A stretch of 64,000 nt of DNA. Source: Engelhardtia mirabilis. Its GTDB lineage: Bacteria > Planctomycetota > UBA1135 > GCA-002686595. Made by a program: the position numbers and the translations under genes. Location of the stretch: assembly GCA_007751255.1 (NCBI GenBank), contig CP036296.1, positions 6,572,001 through 6,636,000 on the forward strand, written 5' to 3'. Shown piece after piece: positions 9,034 through 19,464 of the stretch (positions are counted from its first letter, which is position 1; the number at the start of each line of letters is the position of its first letter). Under the pieces are notes generated by a model. The model had not been told where the DNA came from, did not search any database, and saw nothing but the letters and a program-made list of their open reading frames with translations.

Positions 9034-9890
9034 CCAACCGCGATCAAGTCCTGGAAGCTGTCCAGCAGCTGCCGCCGATCCCCGTCGACGCCTGCGAGCT
9101 GGTGAGGCTGCTGCAAGACCCCGAAGTCGATCCGGCGGAGCTGGAGCGCGCCATCAGCCTGAACCCGGCCCTGACGACCCATGTGCTCGCCACGGCCAAC
9201 TCCGCCATCTTCGGCGCTCGAGCCGAGATCTCCACCGTGCGCCGCGCCTGGCTGCAGCTGGGCAGTGGTCGGATTCAAGCGGCGGTGATGAGTGCCATGG
9301 TCGGCCCCATGGCTTGCGAGCCGGTCGAGGGCTACAGCCTGCCCGGCGACGCCCTCTGGGAGGGCGCCCTGGCGATCGCACTGGCCACCGAGGAGCTCGC
9401 CTTGAAGACCGGCGGGCCGCCGCCGAACGAGGCCTTCACCGCTGGCCTGCTCGTAGACATCGGCAAGACCGTCTTTGGCCAGGTAGCCCAGACGAAGATG
9501 TCCGAGATCGCCGATCTCGCCTTCGGTGGGAACATCTCATTCGAGAAGGCCGAGGAGCAGCTCGTGGGGATCAACCACGCCGAGGCGGGAGCGATCATGC
9601 TCGAAGCCTGGGGACTTCCCGAGAGCATCATCCAGGTCGTCCGTTGGCACCACGAGCCCGAGATGTGTCCGGAGGAGTTCCGCCCCATCGCGGAGCTCGT
9701 CCACGCCGCCCAGTACCTGTGCGGCATGGTCGGGCTCGGCAACGGCGAAGACGGCAACTACTACGCATCCTCCGAGGCCGTTTTCAATCGTCTCGGGCTC
9801 TCTCCGGACGCGATCGAGAACTGCCTCTGCCAGACCCTCTCCAAGCTCGATCTGGCGCGTGAGGCCTTCGGCTTGGAGAAGAAGAGCTGA
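9030..9890 (+). CDS. HDOD domain protein
   Basis: A 286-residue protein made almost entirely of an HDOD domain (about residues 8-215), an HD-phosphohydrolase relative that has lost the metal-binding residues. Visible family features are the opening LPPIPVDACEL, the segment SLNPALTTHVLATANSAIFG (43-62) and the late GINHAEAGAIMLEAWGLP stretch (near 179-196). HDOD proteins are regulatory and often sit in chemotaxis, motility or cyclic di-GMP gene clusters; the partner is usually unknown. The start is a GTG overlapping the cheD stop by four bases, and the next gene (cheY) begins five bases after this stop, so it is a full member of the che operon. Confidence 0.88.
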   Translation: MTNRDQVLEAVQQLPPIPVDACELVRLLQDPEVDPAELERAISLNPALTTHVLATANSAIFGARAEISTVRRAWLQLGSGRIQAAVMSAMVGPMACEPVEGYSLPGDALWEGALAIALATEELALKTGGPPPNEAFTAGLLVDIGKTVFGQVAQTKMSEIADLAFGGNISFEKAEEQLVGINHAEAGAIMLEAWGLPESIIQVVRWHHEPEMCPEEFRPIAELVHAAQYLCGMVGLGNGEDGNYYASSEAVFNRLGLSPDAIENCLCQTLSKLDLAREAFGLEKKS

Positions 9891-9895
9891 CCGCC

Positions 9896-10274
9896 ATGAC
9901 ATTCAATCTACTGATCGTCGACGACTCGAAGACGGTCCGAGCAGTCATCAAGAAGGCGCTTCGGATGGCCGGCGTGCCGACCAACGAAGTGCACGAGGCC
10001 GCGAACGGTCAAGAAGCTCTGGAGGTTGTTGCCGACCACTGGATCGATCTGATTCTGGCCGACATCAACATGCCAGTGATGAACGGCATCGAGATGATCC
10101 AGCGCCTGTTCGCTGACGACTCCACCTCGAGCATCCCGGTCATCGTGGTGTCGTCCGAAGGCAGCACGACCCGCATCGACGAACTCAAGAAGAGCAATGT
10201 GTGCGGTTACGTACGCAAGCCCTTCCAACCCGAAGAACTGCGCGAGGCCCTCTTGGCGGCCCTGGGTAACCCCG

Positions 10275-10282
<8 letters not shown>
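9896..10282 (+). CDS. cheY: CheY-like single-domain response regulator
   Basis: A 128-residue receiver domain with no output domain. The phosphorylation site is Asp56 (in LADINMP). The acidic pair is Asp9-Asp10, the conserved hydroxyl residue is Ser86 or Ser87, and the lysine is Lys108 (YVRKPF). It would take phosphate from CheA and carry the signal to the output machinery. It is five bases after the HDOD gene, and its stop overlaps the start of the cheX-type gene by eight bases (10275-10282), which implies coupled translation of regulator and phosphatase. Confidence 0.93.
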
Positions 10283-11818
<1,536 letters not shown>

Positions 11819-12545
11819 GAGCGGCCCGTGGGGCCTGCCCCTGGGCGGGCTCGCGCGGCCTCGTGTGGGTGCCGACAGGCGCTGGGCTCTCTGAGTCCAG
11901 TGCGTCGACGGGCAACGAGACCGGGCGGCGCCGTCGCCCCGCGGCAGGCGGCCGCCGGCGAGCCCTACGAGTCGGGCGCGAGAGCTGGCCACGCGGCCGC
12001 GGCGAGTTCGGCTTGCCCGTGCTCGACGGCACGTGTGGTCGCCGCGGCGATCGAGCTCGCCCATGGAGCGGCGCGACGCAAGTCGGCCCGTCGCGCGCGC
12101 CGCAACTCGAGTCAGTCGCTCGTGCCGGCAGGTCGCCCCGAACCGCTGGGATCGCCGCGGGGCGGACCCAGCCCGGGCGTTGCGAGAGCCTTGGCGCCGA
12201 CCCCGTAAGCACCCTGCCGAGGGCATCGGGAGCAGGCTCACTGCCCCTCGCCGCCATCGCGCCCTGCGCATCGCGAGGCGACGTCTGGTAGGAGCCGAAC
12301 CGTTCGACGACCCCTTGGGCTGCGCCCACGTGCGAAAGGGGCGCACGGCTCCGCGGCCGCCGACGGCGCTGCGGTCAGTCCCTGGGCCGGAGATCGGCGG
12401 GCCGGACGCGAGTCCACCCCCGATGCACGCACAGGAGTCCAGTGCCCGTCCTTTGGGGTGCTCCCCGTGAGCCCCGGTCACGGCGGGCCCCCTGGCCCGC
12501 CCAGCGCCGATCACGCAACCGCGGTCGGCTCCAGCGAATCCCTGC
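11819..12545. other. Non-coding gap between convergent che transcripts
   Basis: This 727-base gap separates cheB (plus) from a cheX-type gene (minus). All open frames translate to Arg/Pro/Ala-rich sequence without domains. It must contain the terminators of both operons. The only clear structure is the nested stem described at 12291-12352. Confidence 0.45.
12291..12352. other. Nested stem structure (candidate RNA element)
   Basis: A 62-base segment can form an outer 7-pair stem (GGAGCCG/CGGCTCC, 12291-12297 with 12346-12352), an inner 6-pair stem (CCCCTT/AAGGGG, 12311-12316 with 12336-12341) and a small hairpin (GGGC-TGC-GCCC) inside that. It could be part of a terminator or a small structured RNA between the two che transcripts. 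No known RNA family is recognised, and GC-rich DNA makes chance stems common. Confidence 0.25.
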
Positions 12546-13112
12546 CTACAGCGCCCCGGCCATGGCTTCGGGCATCAGGCACCAGGCCTTGCCCACGGCG
12601 CCGTTGGCCTCGACATCGACCGAGACGCAGGCGATCCCGGTCCCCTCGGGGATTCGGGGCGGCTCCGCGAGGTTCAGCTTCACCCGCAGGTGCTCGACCG
12701 ACTGGGAGATCCGCAGCTCGTGTCGGGCCGACTGCAGGGCCTTCGTGGCCGACCCACAGAACAGGTTCATCAGCTCCTGGGCGGCCTCGACCTGCTGCTC
12801 GTTGGCCTCGTCCAGAGTGAAGCCCTCACCGGGCAGCATCATGGCCGCCGCGATGGCGGAGGCGATCAGCTCGTTCGGGAACACGAAGAGTGTCCAGCCG
12901 GAAACCGGTCCGTCACCGCGGGTTGTGACCAGGACGCTGTTGGCGATGATGCGCCTCAAGAGGTCCTCGGAACTCTTGAGGACCCTCACCAGCGGCTTCG
13001 TCGTCACGGCCTCGAAGCCGAACATCTGAGTCCAGTCGTCGAAGCCCTTCTCGAAGATCTTCACGACGGCCTCGGCCAGCTCAGCTCGCGCTTGGATATC
13101 TAGGGTGCTCAC
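12546..13112 (-). CDS. Second CheX-type phosphatase
   Basis: A 188-residue protein of the CheX family, with Glu113 and Asn116 in the active-site helix (QELMNLFCGSATKAL). It would dephosphorylate a CheY, most simply the one encoded 59 bases upstream on the same strand. The start is chosen as the GTG at 13110-13112, because GGAGG lies six bases in front of it, one of the very few good Shine-Dalgarno sites in the window. A longer ATG version adding eight residues (MSPPRRQS) would place that site inside the gene. It is converging on the main che operon. Confidence 0.78.
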   Translation of the reverse strand: MSTLDIQARAELAEAVVKIFEKGFDDWTQMFGFEAVTTKPLVRVLKSSEDLLRRIIANSVLVTTRGDGPVSGWTLFVFPNELIASAIAAAMMLPGEGFTLDEANEQQVEAAQELMNLFCGSATKALQSARHELRISQSVEHLRVKLNLAEPPRIPEGTGIACVSVDVEANGAVGKAWCLMPEAMAGAL

Positions 13113-13118
13113 TGACTG

Positions 13119-13123
13119 CCTCC
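13119..13123 (-). promoter_or_regulatory. Shine-Dalgarno GGAGG deciding a GTG start
   Basis: On the minus strand GGAGG, a six-base spacer and GTG fix the start of the cheX-type gene at 13112. Most other genes here, including the whole plus-strand che operon, lack such a site. Confidence 0.7.
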
Positions 13124-13171
13124 GGGGGGGGGACAAGGCTGATCTGCCTCGGGGAGAGGCAGGCCGAGTGC

Positions 13172-13528
13172 TCAGACGACCTCGCGAATGGCGTCGCCGA
13201 GCTTTTCGGGTGTGAAGGGCTTCGTCACGTAGCCCCGGGCCCCGGCCTTGCGAGCCTCGGCTTCCTTCTCTCCGACGCTCTCCGTGGTCAGCATGATGAT
13301 CGGGATCTTCGAGAACTCGCAGGCGTGCTTGACGAACTCGAGGCCGCCCATGACCGGCATGTTCCAGTCGCAGAGCACGAGTTCCGGGGAGTGCGCCTTC
13401 AGGGCCGCAAGGCCCTCTTCGCCGTTGGCAGCCTCGAAGGTCTCGTCGACGCCGAGGTCTGCTTGACGCAGGGCTCGGACGATCATCTTTCGCATCAGGC
13501 TGGAGTCGTCGATCAGGAGCACTTTCAT
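13172..13528 (-). CDS. CheY-like single-domain response regulator
   Basis: A 118-residue receiver domain alone. Asp7-Asp8 form the acidic pocket, Asp54 (LCDWNMP) is the phosphorylation site, Thr81/Thr82 the switch hydroxyl and Lys103 (VTKPF) the conserved lysine. The WNMP sequence and short length are like CheY proteins that act at motors or pili. It is upstream of and co-directional with the cheX-type gene, which suggests a second regulator-phosphatase pair fed by the same CheA. Confidence 0.92.
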   Translation of the reverse strand: MKVLLIDDSSLMRKMIVRALRQADLGVDETFEAANGEEGLAALKAHSPELVLCDWNMPVMGGLEFVKHACEFSKIPIIMLTTESVGEKEAEARKAGARGYVTKPFTPEKLGDAIREVV

Positions 13529-13740
13529 GGCGATCTGCTGCTATTGGGGTCGAATCGGGCTCGGACCTGCTCGGTCGCGGCGGCAGTGTTGCCGGTCGAT
13601 GCGCGCGGGGCCGGTCGTGGTTGGACGACGGTCCCGGGCTGCAGGGCCGACGTCCAACGAGCCTCTTCGGCCCCCGATCTCGACGGTCCTGAGTCGATCC
13701 GCTCGAATTCCCGAGCCCCCGGTCTGGCCCTTCGGGGGGG

Positions 13741-13778
13741 TAGGCGTTCGTACGGTGCCAGGCACGAAACCGCCGCCT
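13741..13778. repeat. Solitary half-site of the palindromic repeat family
   Basis: These 38 bases match 22529-22566, one arm of the palindrome after recD2, with a single mismatch at 13766 (G instead of A). The match stops sharply on both sides and there is no second arm. It lies 15 bases beyond the stop of the thioesterase gene. The rest of 13529-13793 shows no gene. Confidence 0.8.
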
Positions 13779-13793
13779 GCTCTGGGCCGAGGA

Positions 13794-14237
13794 TCAGTAC
13801 AGGGGCGACGGGACCTTGTTGGCGAGAGGCACCTTCTGCCCGCCCTCGTCGGTCGCCACCATCGTCACCGTCGCGCTGGTCACGGGCACGCGCGTGTTCG
13901 AACCGTGGCGCCGCTGGGCCCACACGTCGACGCGGATGGTCACCGACGTCGTGCCCGTGTGCTCGGTCGACGTGTAGAAGCTGACCAGGTCGCCGACGAA
14001 GACTGGCCGCTTGAACTCGATCTTGTCCATCGCAACGGTGGCCAGCCGCCCGGGATGCCAGCGGTGCGCCTCGATCGCGGCCGCGAGGTCGATCTGGGCC
14101 AGGATCACGCCGCCGAAGATGGTGCCGTTCGCGTTGGTGTCGCGGGGCATCATCATCACGCGGATGGCGGGACTGACGCCCTCGGGCGGCGTCGTCGGCT
14201 CGACCTCGGTCCGGGCGGCGCGCTTGTCGGGGCTCAT
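13794..14237 (-). CDS. Acyl-CoA thioesterase, YciA-like hotdog fold
   Basis: A 147-residue hotdog-fold protein likely to hydrolyse acyl-CoA thioesters in the cytoplasm. The family pattern is clear: MMPRDTNANGTIFGGVILAQ (29-48) followed by the catalytic Asp50, and MDKIEFKRPVFVGDLVSFY near 70-88. Length is normal for a single-hotdog YciA-type enzyme, plus about 20 variable residues at the N-terminus. Its ATG overlaps the stop of the upstream hydrolase gene in an ATGA, so the two form an operon. The preferred acyl chain cannot be read from sequence. Confidence 0.85.
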   Translation of the reverse strand: MSPDKRAARTEVEPTTPPEGVSPAIRVMMMPRDTNANGTIFGGVILAQIDLAAAIEAHRWHPGRLATVAMDKIEFKRPVFVGDLVSFYTSTEHTGTTSVTIRVDVWAQRRHGSNTRVPVTSATVTMVATDEGGQKVPLANKVPSPLY

Positions 14238-14905
14238 CGGTCGTCTCCCTCGAGTTGGCGCAGCGCCCAGGCGTGGACGCAGCTCTCGAGCTCTTTGGTG
14301 TAGCGCATGAAGAAGTGGTCGGCCCCGGGGATCTCCTCCGCCTCCACCTGCGCGGGCAGGTGGGGGTACTGGGCCTTCAGGTCCTGAAGTGCGCCGAACT
14401 CGTCGCCCGCGCCCCAGACGAACAGGGTCGGAATGCTGAGCTCGTCGACCCCAGGAAGGTCATAGGCCACTAGGGGAAAGCCGACCAGCACCAGCCGCTC
14501 GATGGTCGCGTCGCGCCGCGCCAGTCCGAAGACCGTGCGCGAGCCGAAGGAGAAGCCGGCGGCCCAGCGCGGAACGCCCGAGTGCTTGTCGCTGAGCCAG
14601 CCCAGTGCGGCGGCGGCGTCCTGCTCCTCCGCTCCTTTTCCGTCGTGCTCCCCTGCCGACCCCTGGACCCCGCGGAAGTTGAAGCGCAGGCAGGCCAGGC
14701 CGGCGTTCTGCAGGGCACGGGCGATCTTGAAGGTCACCGTCGAGTGCATGTTGCCGCCCTGGTGCGTGGTGTTCGGATCCAGGAGGTCCGGACGCGGATG
14801 GGGATGGCAGACCACGGCCACGCCGCGGGGCGCGTCGGCGCCGCCGCGGGGTTCGTGGTAGATGGCCTCGAGCGGGCCGCAGGGACCGGGGATGGTGAGC
14901 TGCAT
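14234..14905 (-). CDS. Alpha/beta hydrolase
   Basis: A 223-residue cytoplasmic alpha/beta hydrolase. The nucleophile elbow is GFSFG (117-121, Ser119), the acid is probably Asp168 (WGAGDEFG) and the base His197 (GADHFF). An HPHP near residues 34-37 and NFRGVQGSAG (76-85) place it with small esterase-like proteins often annotated as dienelactone hydrolase relatives. The start is the ATG at 14903-14905; the longer frame upstream is Arg-rich. Translationally coupled to the thioesterase downstream, which suggests joint handling of some acyl ester or thioester, but the substrate is unknown. Confidence 0.82.
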   Translation of the reverse strand: MQLTIPGPCGPLEAIYHEPRGGADAPRGVAVVCHPHPRPDLLDPNTTHQGGNMHSTVTFKIARALQNAGLACLRFNFRGVQGSAGEHDGKGAEEQDAAAALGWLSDKHSGVPRWAAGFSFGSRTVFGLARRDATIERLVLVGFPLVAYDLPGVDELSIPTLFVWGAGDEFGALQDLKAQYPHLPAQVEAEEIPGADHFFMRYTKELESCVHAWALRQLEGDDR

Positions 14906-15004
14906 CCCGCGTACTCTAGCCCGCAGCGCAGACGAGGTTCCGCCCCCCGGACGCCCGAGCGGCGGCCAGCGGACGCGCACGCCGCGAAGCCTGCCTCCCG
15001 ATGC

Positions 15005-15023
15005 GGCTAGTGTCCTGGATCAG
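15005..15023. repeat. 19-base sequence shared with 50049-50067
   Basis: The sequence GGCTAGTGTCCTGGATCAG is identical at both places. Each copy lies at the 3' end of a gene (here overlapping the stop of the FG-GAP-like gene, there the stop of rsgA). The core CCTGGATCAGG is nearly palindromic. It may be a short member of a dispersed repeat. Confidence 0.45.
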
Positions 15024-16666
15024 GGCATCAAGACCAGTGGCGCCGGACCACCGACCGCAGTGATGGCGCTCGCGGCCCCGATCACGACGTAGGCGTGGTG
15101 GACAGTCAGTCCGGCCAGGACCGGATCGCTGCCCGCGGGCAAGGCGAAGGTCGCCACCGCATCGCCGAGCGGTCCCAAGGTCCCGAAGTTCCCGCTCAAT
15201 AGACCTCCACCGCCGGCAAGGGTCAGGTCGGTGTAGGCATCGAGGACCAGCGGCAGGGCGAGCCCGCCGGGCAGGGGAATCGAAGGCTGGGTGCCGGAGG
15301 CGCTGCCGAGCATCAGGTAACTGGCACCGGCGGACTGGGGTCCGGCGGCGACCAGCAGGTCCTGGCTCCCGCCCGCGCCGAGCGAGAGCTCGGGCAGTCC
15401 ATGGAAGAGCCGGATATCGCTGAACACGTGGACCTCGCCCGTGACCTTCGACGCCGGGCCACCGGGTCCCGGCTCACCGGCCAACAGGGCGGATCCGTCC
15501 AGGGCCAGCGACGTCCCCAGCTCGCGCCAGTCGTCGGGCACCGCGAGGTCGTCCTCGAGGATCTGGACCAGGCTCCATTCGTCCGGCGCCGTGCGATCGA
15601 AGACGTAGATCCGGCCGGTGTCGTAGACCTCGACGCCGGTGCGGAACAGCGGATCGCTGGCGATCAGACGCTCGCCCGTGAGCAGGACGGCGTCGCCGAA
15701 CGTCGAGTTGCAGCAGGGTCCCGTGGACACCTCAACCTGGTCGAGCTCTTGCACGACTCCGGAGGTGTCGACGTCGAACAGGAACACGCGCCCGGTCGGC
15801 GGCGCATGGGCAGCACCGATCGCGACCAGCGCGCCACCCGCATGCAGCTCCAGATCGACCGCCGCTCCGAACTCGTTGCCCGGCGCGCCACCAGGCCAAT
15901 AGAGGTTGGCGAGGGGCAGCCAGGAGCCACTCGGGTCCCGACGGAAGACGTGGGCCACGGGCAGGAAGTCGAGCAACTCGCCGACGGGACCGACCACCGT
16001 CTCGTAGTAGTTGGGCGATCCGACCACGAGCCAGTCCGCTTCCATGGCCACGACGCCCGGGAAGTGTCCGAACGAGGTCGTGGTCGTGGGGCTGATTACC
16101 TCGTCCTCGAGGGCGAAGGTCCCATCCGGCTGTCGGAGGAAGATCGAGACCGGGCTGGGCTCGTCGACGGCCCCGCCAGACGCCACGGCCAGGCGCGGGC
16201 CCCAGGCATCGAGGTCCGCGCCGAAGGTCCGACTGTCAGCGAGGTCAGCCGGACCGAGCGTTTGGATCAAGGGCCAGGTGCCATCGGGCTGACGCTCGTA
16301 GACGTAGACCGCGCCCTCGTTCGCGCCGAAGACGTCGTCGTTGCGCTCGGCCACGAAGACGTTGACTCCGGACACGGCGACCTCGTCGCCGAAGAATCCG
16401 ACCACCTCCGGAGTGGGTGGCGAGAGGACCGCGACCTCGAGCCAGGAGCCGTCCGCCTGCCGCTCGAAGACGACCGCCTGCCCGGCGGTTGGAGCGAGGT
16501 CGGCATTGGCGCGGGCGCCGACCACCAGGACGTCGCCGTCCACGTCGATCGAGTCGCCGAACTTGTCACCGACGTCCGTGGTGGAGGAGAGCAAGGTTTC
16601 ACTGGCAAACCCGACCTGGGGAGTGGGGGGCGCCAGCAGGGGCAGCAGAACGAGCAGATGGAGCAT
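15020..16666 (-). CDS. Secreted FG-GAP/beta-propeller-like protein
   Basis: A 548-residue exported protein. A short hydrophobic signal (about 1-20) is followed by about six blade-like repeats of 45-60 residues, each with a pattern such as FGDSIDVDGDVLVVGA, then V-F-x-R-Q-x-D-G-x-W. This resembles FG-GAP or integrin-type propellers seen in planctomycete surface proteins. The last 110 residues form a separate beta-rich module (LSLGAGGSQDLLV ... LPAGSDPVLAGLTVHHAYVV) with counterparts in other exported proteins of this window. The ATG at 16664-16666 gives the signal peptide directly; the upstream frame is not coding in character. Role unknown, presumably at the cell surface. Confidence 0.75.
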   Translation of the reverse strand: MLHLLVLLPLLAPPTPQVGFASETLLSSTTDVGDKFGDSIDVDGDVLVVGARANADLAPTAGQAVVFERQADGSWLEVAVLSPPTPEVVGFFGDEVAVSGVNVFVAERNDDVFGANEGAVYVYERQPDGTWPLIQTLGPADLADSRTFGADLDAWGPRLAVASGGAVDEPSPVSIFLRQPDGTFALEDEVISPTTTTSFGHFPGVVAMEADWLVVGSPNYYETVVGPVGELLDFLPVAHVFRRDPSGSWLPLANLYWPGGAPGNEFGAAVDLELHAGGALVAIGAAHAPPTGRVFLFDVDTSGVVQELDQVEVSTGPCCNSTFGDAVLLTGERLIASDPLFRTGVEVYDTGRIYVFDRTAPDEWSLVQILEDDLAVPDDWRELGTSLALDGSALLAGEPGPGGPASKVTGEVHVFSDIRLFHGLPELSLGAGGSQDLLVAAGPQSAGASYLMLGSASGTQPSIPLPGGLALPLVLDAYTDLTLAGGGGLLSGNFGTLGPLGDAVATFALPAGSDPVLAGLTVHHAYVVIGAASAITAVGGPAPLVLMP

Positions 16667-16886
16667 GTTGGGGTCGAACAGTAAGAGGAGCCGGTCAGAC
16701 CACGGGCCGCGCCCGTGCAGCCTCGACGCAGGATAGGTGAGCCGTCTCGCTCGCGGGGAGTCGAATTCCACCACTGGAACTCGACCGATCGCTCGCGTCC
16801 GGACAACGCGCTCCAACCCGCGTTGCGGCAACGGTGGTCTGCGCTGGCACAATCTGCGCGCCCATCTGGAGCCCACCGCCCACCCG

Positions 16887-18359
16887 ATGTCCGCACGCGT
16901 CCGCCCCATCTTCGTGGCCGAACTCGCCGCCCTGAGCGGTGGCGCTTCCCTCGTGTCCACGGCCGGCACGCACCTGCTGGTGGCGGGCCTCTTGGGCGGG
17001 ATCGTGCGCGGCGAGATCGGCGCGTTCGCGTTCGCGGCCTACGCCTACACGGTCGCGGCGGGGCTGGTGACCCTGCCTCTGCTGGGCGAGCTCGGCACCT
17101 GGCTGCGCACGCCCTCGGCGCCCGAGTGGACCGCGAGCCTGCCGTGCACCGCCCTCGATCGAGCCCTGGCGCGGCTCGCGGTGTTGTTGGTCGCGGTGGG
17201 CGGCCTGTCGATGGGGTCGCTGCTGCCCCTGAGTCTGCTCGCGCCCGGCCTCGACCTCTCGGGCCGATTGGTCTTCGCGGCCTGCGGACTCGGCGCGACC
17301 CTCAGCGTGGCCTCGGCCCTGCTCCTGTTGCAGGCCCTGCTCGAGCGCGTCGCGCCGGCGCTCCTGGTGCTCCTGCAGACCGCCATGACCGTCGTGGTCG
17401 CCGGGACCCTGCTGCTCGGGCTGCCGCTCGCCCTGCGCCTGACCGCCTACGGCCGTTTCGGCGACCTCGACGGGAACCTGGCCCTGGCGCCGCCCTTCTG
17501 GTTCGCCGCCCCGATCACACCCGGCGGCGTCGACGCGACGGCGCTGTGGATGCCGGCACTGTGCACGGCCATCGCCCTCGTCGGCGCGTGGCTCGGCCTG
17601 ACCCTGGCGGGCAAGAGCGTCGCGCGCATCGCCGGTGGTGCGCCCCCCATCGACCGCGTGCTCGAGCCCCTGCGGCGCGCGGCCCTGGCCCTGTGGGTGC
17701 GGCGCGAGGAGCGCGCCACCTTCGACCTGGTCTTCGCGGCCATGCCCCACGAGCGCGAGGTGGCCCTGCGCACCGCGCCGCTGTTGGCCGTGCCGCTGAT
17801 CTTCGCCTGGGTCGCACTCGGCAAGGAGCCGGGCGCCGACAAGGACGCGTTCGTGGCGCTGATCCTGTTCACGCCCGGCTTCTACCTGCCGGTGCTCCTG
17901 TCCCACGTGCCGGCCTCGGCCAGCTTCGCCGCGCGCTGGCTGCTCGACAGCGCGCCGGTCGCGCCGGCCCACTTGCAGCGCGGCGCCTTCAAGGCCGTGT
18001 GCGTGCGCTACGTGATCCCGCTCCACATCGCCCTGGGCTTCCTGGCCTGGCAGCAAGCGGGCGGCGCCCTCGCCCTGCGCCTGGCCCTGCCGGCGATGCT
18101 CGTGTCGATCCTCGTCTGCCGCGTGCTCTACACCGCGACGGTCGACCAGCCGCCCCTCTCGATCCCACCCGAGGAGGCCGGCGATCCCCAGAAGCTGACC
18201 GGCCCGCTGATGGCGGCCGGCATCAGCCTGGCGATCGTCGCCATCGTCGCCGAGCACTTCGTGACGACGCCGGCACTCGGCCTCGTGCTCAGCGCGGCGC
18301 TGCTCGGGGTCCTGGTGCTCGAGGAGTACGTCCCGGTGCCTCGACCCGACGCGAGCTGA
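16887..18359 (+). CDS. Polytopic membrane protein of unknown function
   Basis: A 490-residue protein with about ten hydrophobic segments (first near 15-40, last near 445-470) and a long charged central loop (about 245-295). It has no motif I can assign; the overall organisation recalls ABC-2 type permeases or lipid-flippase-like proteins, but no ATPase gene is adjacent. The ATG at 16887 follows a 220-base gap that separates it from the divergent FG-GAP-like gene. Its stop is 14 bases from the convergent pseudouridine synthase stop. Function not assigned. Confidence 0.7.
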   Translation: MSARVRPIFVAELAALSGGASLVSTAGTHLLVAGLLGGIVRGEIGAFAFAAYAYTVAAGLVTLPLLGELGTWLRTPSAPEWTASLPCTALDRALARLAVLLVAVGGLSMGSLLPLSLLAPGLDLSGRLVFAACGLGATLSVASALLLLQALLERVAPALLVLLQTAMTVVVAGTLLLGLPLALRLTAYGRFGDLDGNLALAPPFWFAAPITPGGVDATALWMPALCTAIALVGAWLGLTLAGKSVARIAGGAPPIDRVLEPLRRAALALWVRREERATFDLVFAAMPHEREVALRTAPLLAVPLIFAWVALGKEPGADKDAFVALILFTPGFYLPVLLSHVPASASFAARWLLDSAPVAPAHLQRGAFKAVCVRYVIPLHIALGFLAWQQAGGALALRLALPAMLVSILVCRVLYTATVDQPPLSIPPEEAGDPQKLTGPLMAAGISLAIVAIVAEHFVTTPALGLVLSAALLGVLVLEEYVPVPRPDAS

Positions 18360-18373
18360 GCAGCCGCCGCCGC

Positions 18374-19441
18374 TCAGTCGATCCGCTCGCGTCCGGCGAG
18401 AAACTGACGCATGTCCTCGGGGATCGGGCTGCGCACCGCGACCATCTCGCCGGTCTTGGGATTGCGAATGGAGATGTGGTGGTTGTGCAGCGCGTGGCGA
18501 TTGAGGCCGAGCAGCACCTCGTCGGCGCGGGTCGTCTCGCCCTGGGACGCGCGCAGGAAGACCTGTTCGTCGACGCCGTAGAGCTTGTCCCCCACCAGGC
18601 TGTGGCCGATGGCGTCCATGTGCACGCGGATCTGGTGCTGGCGTCCGGTCTCGGGCTTGCAGGACACGAGCGCGCAATCGGTGTAGCGCTCGAGCACCCG
18701 CCAGCGGGTGCGCGCCTCGAGCCCGGCGGTGACCGCCGCCATCTTGATCCGCACCTGCGAGGTACTCGCCGGCCCCAGGGGCAGGTTGATGTCGCCGCTG
18801 TCGACCTCGGGCACGCCGCGCACGATGGCGTGGTACTCCTTGTCCACGTCGCGTCGCTCGAACTGCTTCATGATCGCGGAGTGGCTGACGGGATCGCGAG
18901 CCATGAGCACGATGCCGCTCGTCTCGCGATCCAAGCGGTGGCAGAGCTTGATGCGCCACTCGCGATCGAGCTTGCGCTGGTCGTAGGCCGCGTGCACGCG
19001 CTGGATCAGCGTGTCGGACAGGTGCCGGCCGCTGGGGTGCACGGGCAGGATCGGCGGCTTGTCGACGGCCAGGATCTGGTCGTCCTCGTAGAGGATCGTG
19101 AGCTCGCTGGCGGCCGAGGTCGCGCGCTGGATGCGCTGGGGTTCGGGGATCACCACCACCACGCGCGAGCCGTGGAGCAGGCGCTTGCCCGGGCGCAGCT
19201 CGGCGGTGAGTTCCCCGCGCCCGGCCGGGTTGGCCGGGTCGGAGGGGTCGATCAGCACGAAGCCTTCGCGGATCAAGCGCTGGATCGAGGTGCGCGAGCG
19301 CCAGTGGATGAACTGCCCCAGGAAGGCGTCGAGGCGCACGTGTACCTCTTCCTCCGGCAGCTGCAGGTCGCTGCCGCGCACGACGAGCTCGACCCGATCA
19401 GGGGGCTGCGAGAGGTCGCGGTGCTTGGGGAAGAGGCGCAC
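18374..19441 (-). CDS. RluA-family RNA pseudouridine synthase
   Basis: A 355-residue pseudouridine synthase that isomerises uridine in rRNA or tRNA. An S4-like RNA-binding segment lies near residues 30-70 (VRLDAFLGQF). The catalytic motif HRLDRETSG is near 167-175 and includes the active-site Asp. ETGRQHQIRVH and the HALHNH stretch match the RluA core. The start is uncertain: the GTG at 19439-19441 is the first plausible one, whereas extending further would translate the long palindrome upstream. That palindrome (19465-19605) ends 23 bases before this start and so may lie in its leader. Target nucleotide unknown. Confidence 0.85.
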   Translation of the reverse strand: MRLFPKHRDLSQPPDRVELVVRGSDLQLPEEEVHVRLDAFLGQFIHWRSRTSIQRLIREGFVLIDPSDPANPAGRGELTAELRPGKRLLHGSRVVVVIPEPQRIQRATSAASELTILYEDDQILAVDKPPILPVHPSGRHLSDTLIQRVHAAYDQRKLDREWRIKLCHRLDRETSGIVLMARDPVSHSAIMKQFERRDVDKEYHAIVRGVPEVDSGDINLPLGPASTSQVRIKMAAVTAGLEARTRWRVLERYTDCALVSCKPETGRQHQIRVHMDAIGHSLVGDKLYGVDEQVFLRASQGETTRADEVLLGLNRHALHNHHISIRNPKTGEMVAVRSPIPEDMRQFLAGRERID

Positions 19442-19464
19442 GGATCGGGTTGGGGGGCGGCTCG

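Noticed and set aside
16695-18959. 754-residue minus-strand frame opposite the membrane protein
   Set aside because: Gln/Gly/Arg/Glu-rich shadow; the plus-strand frame has clear membrane helices and correct neighbours.
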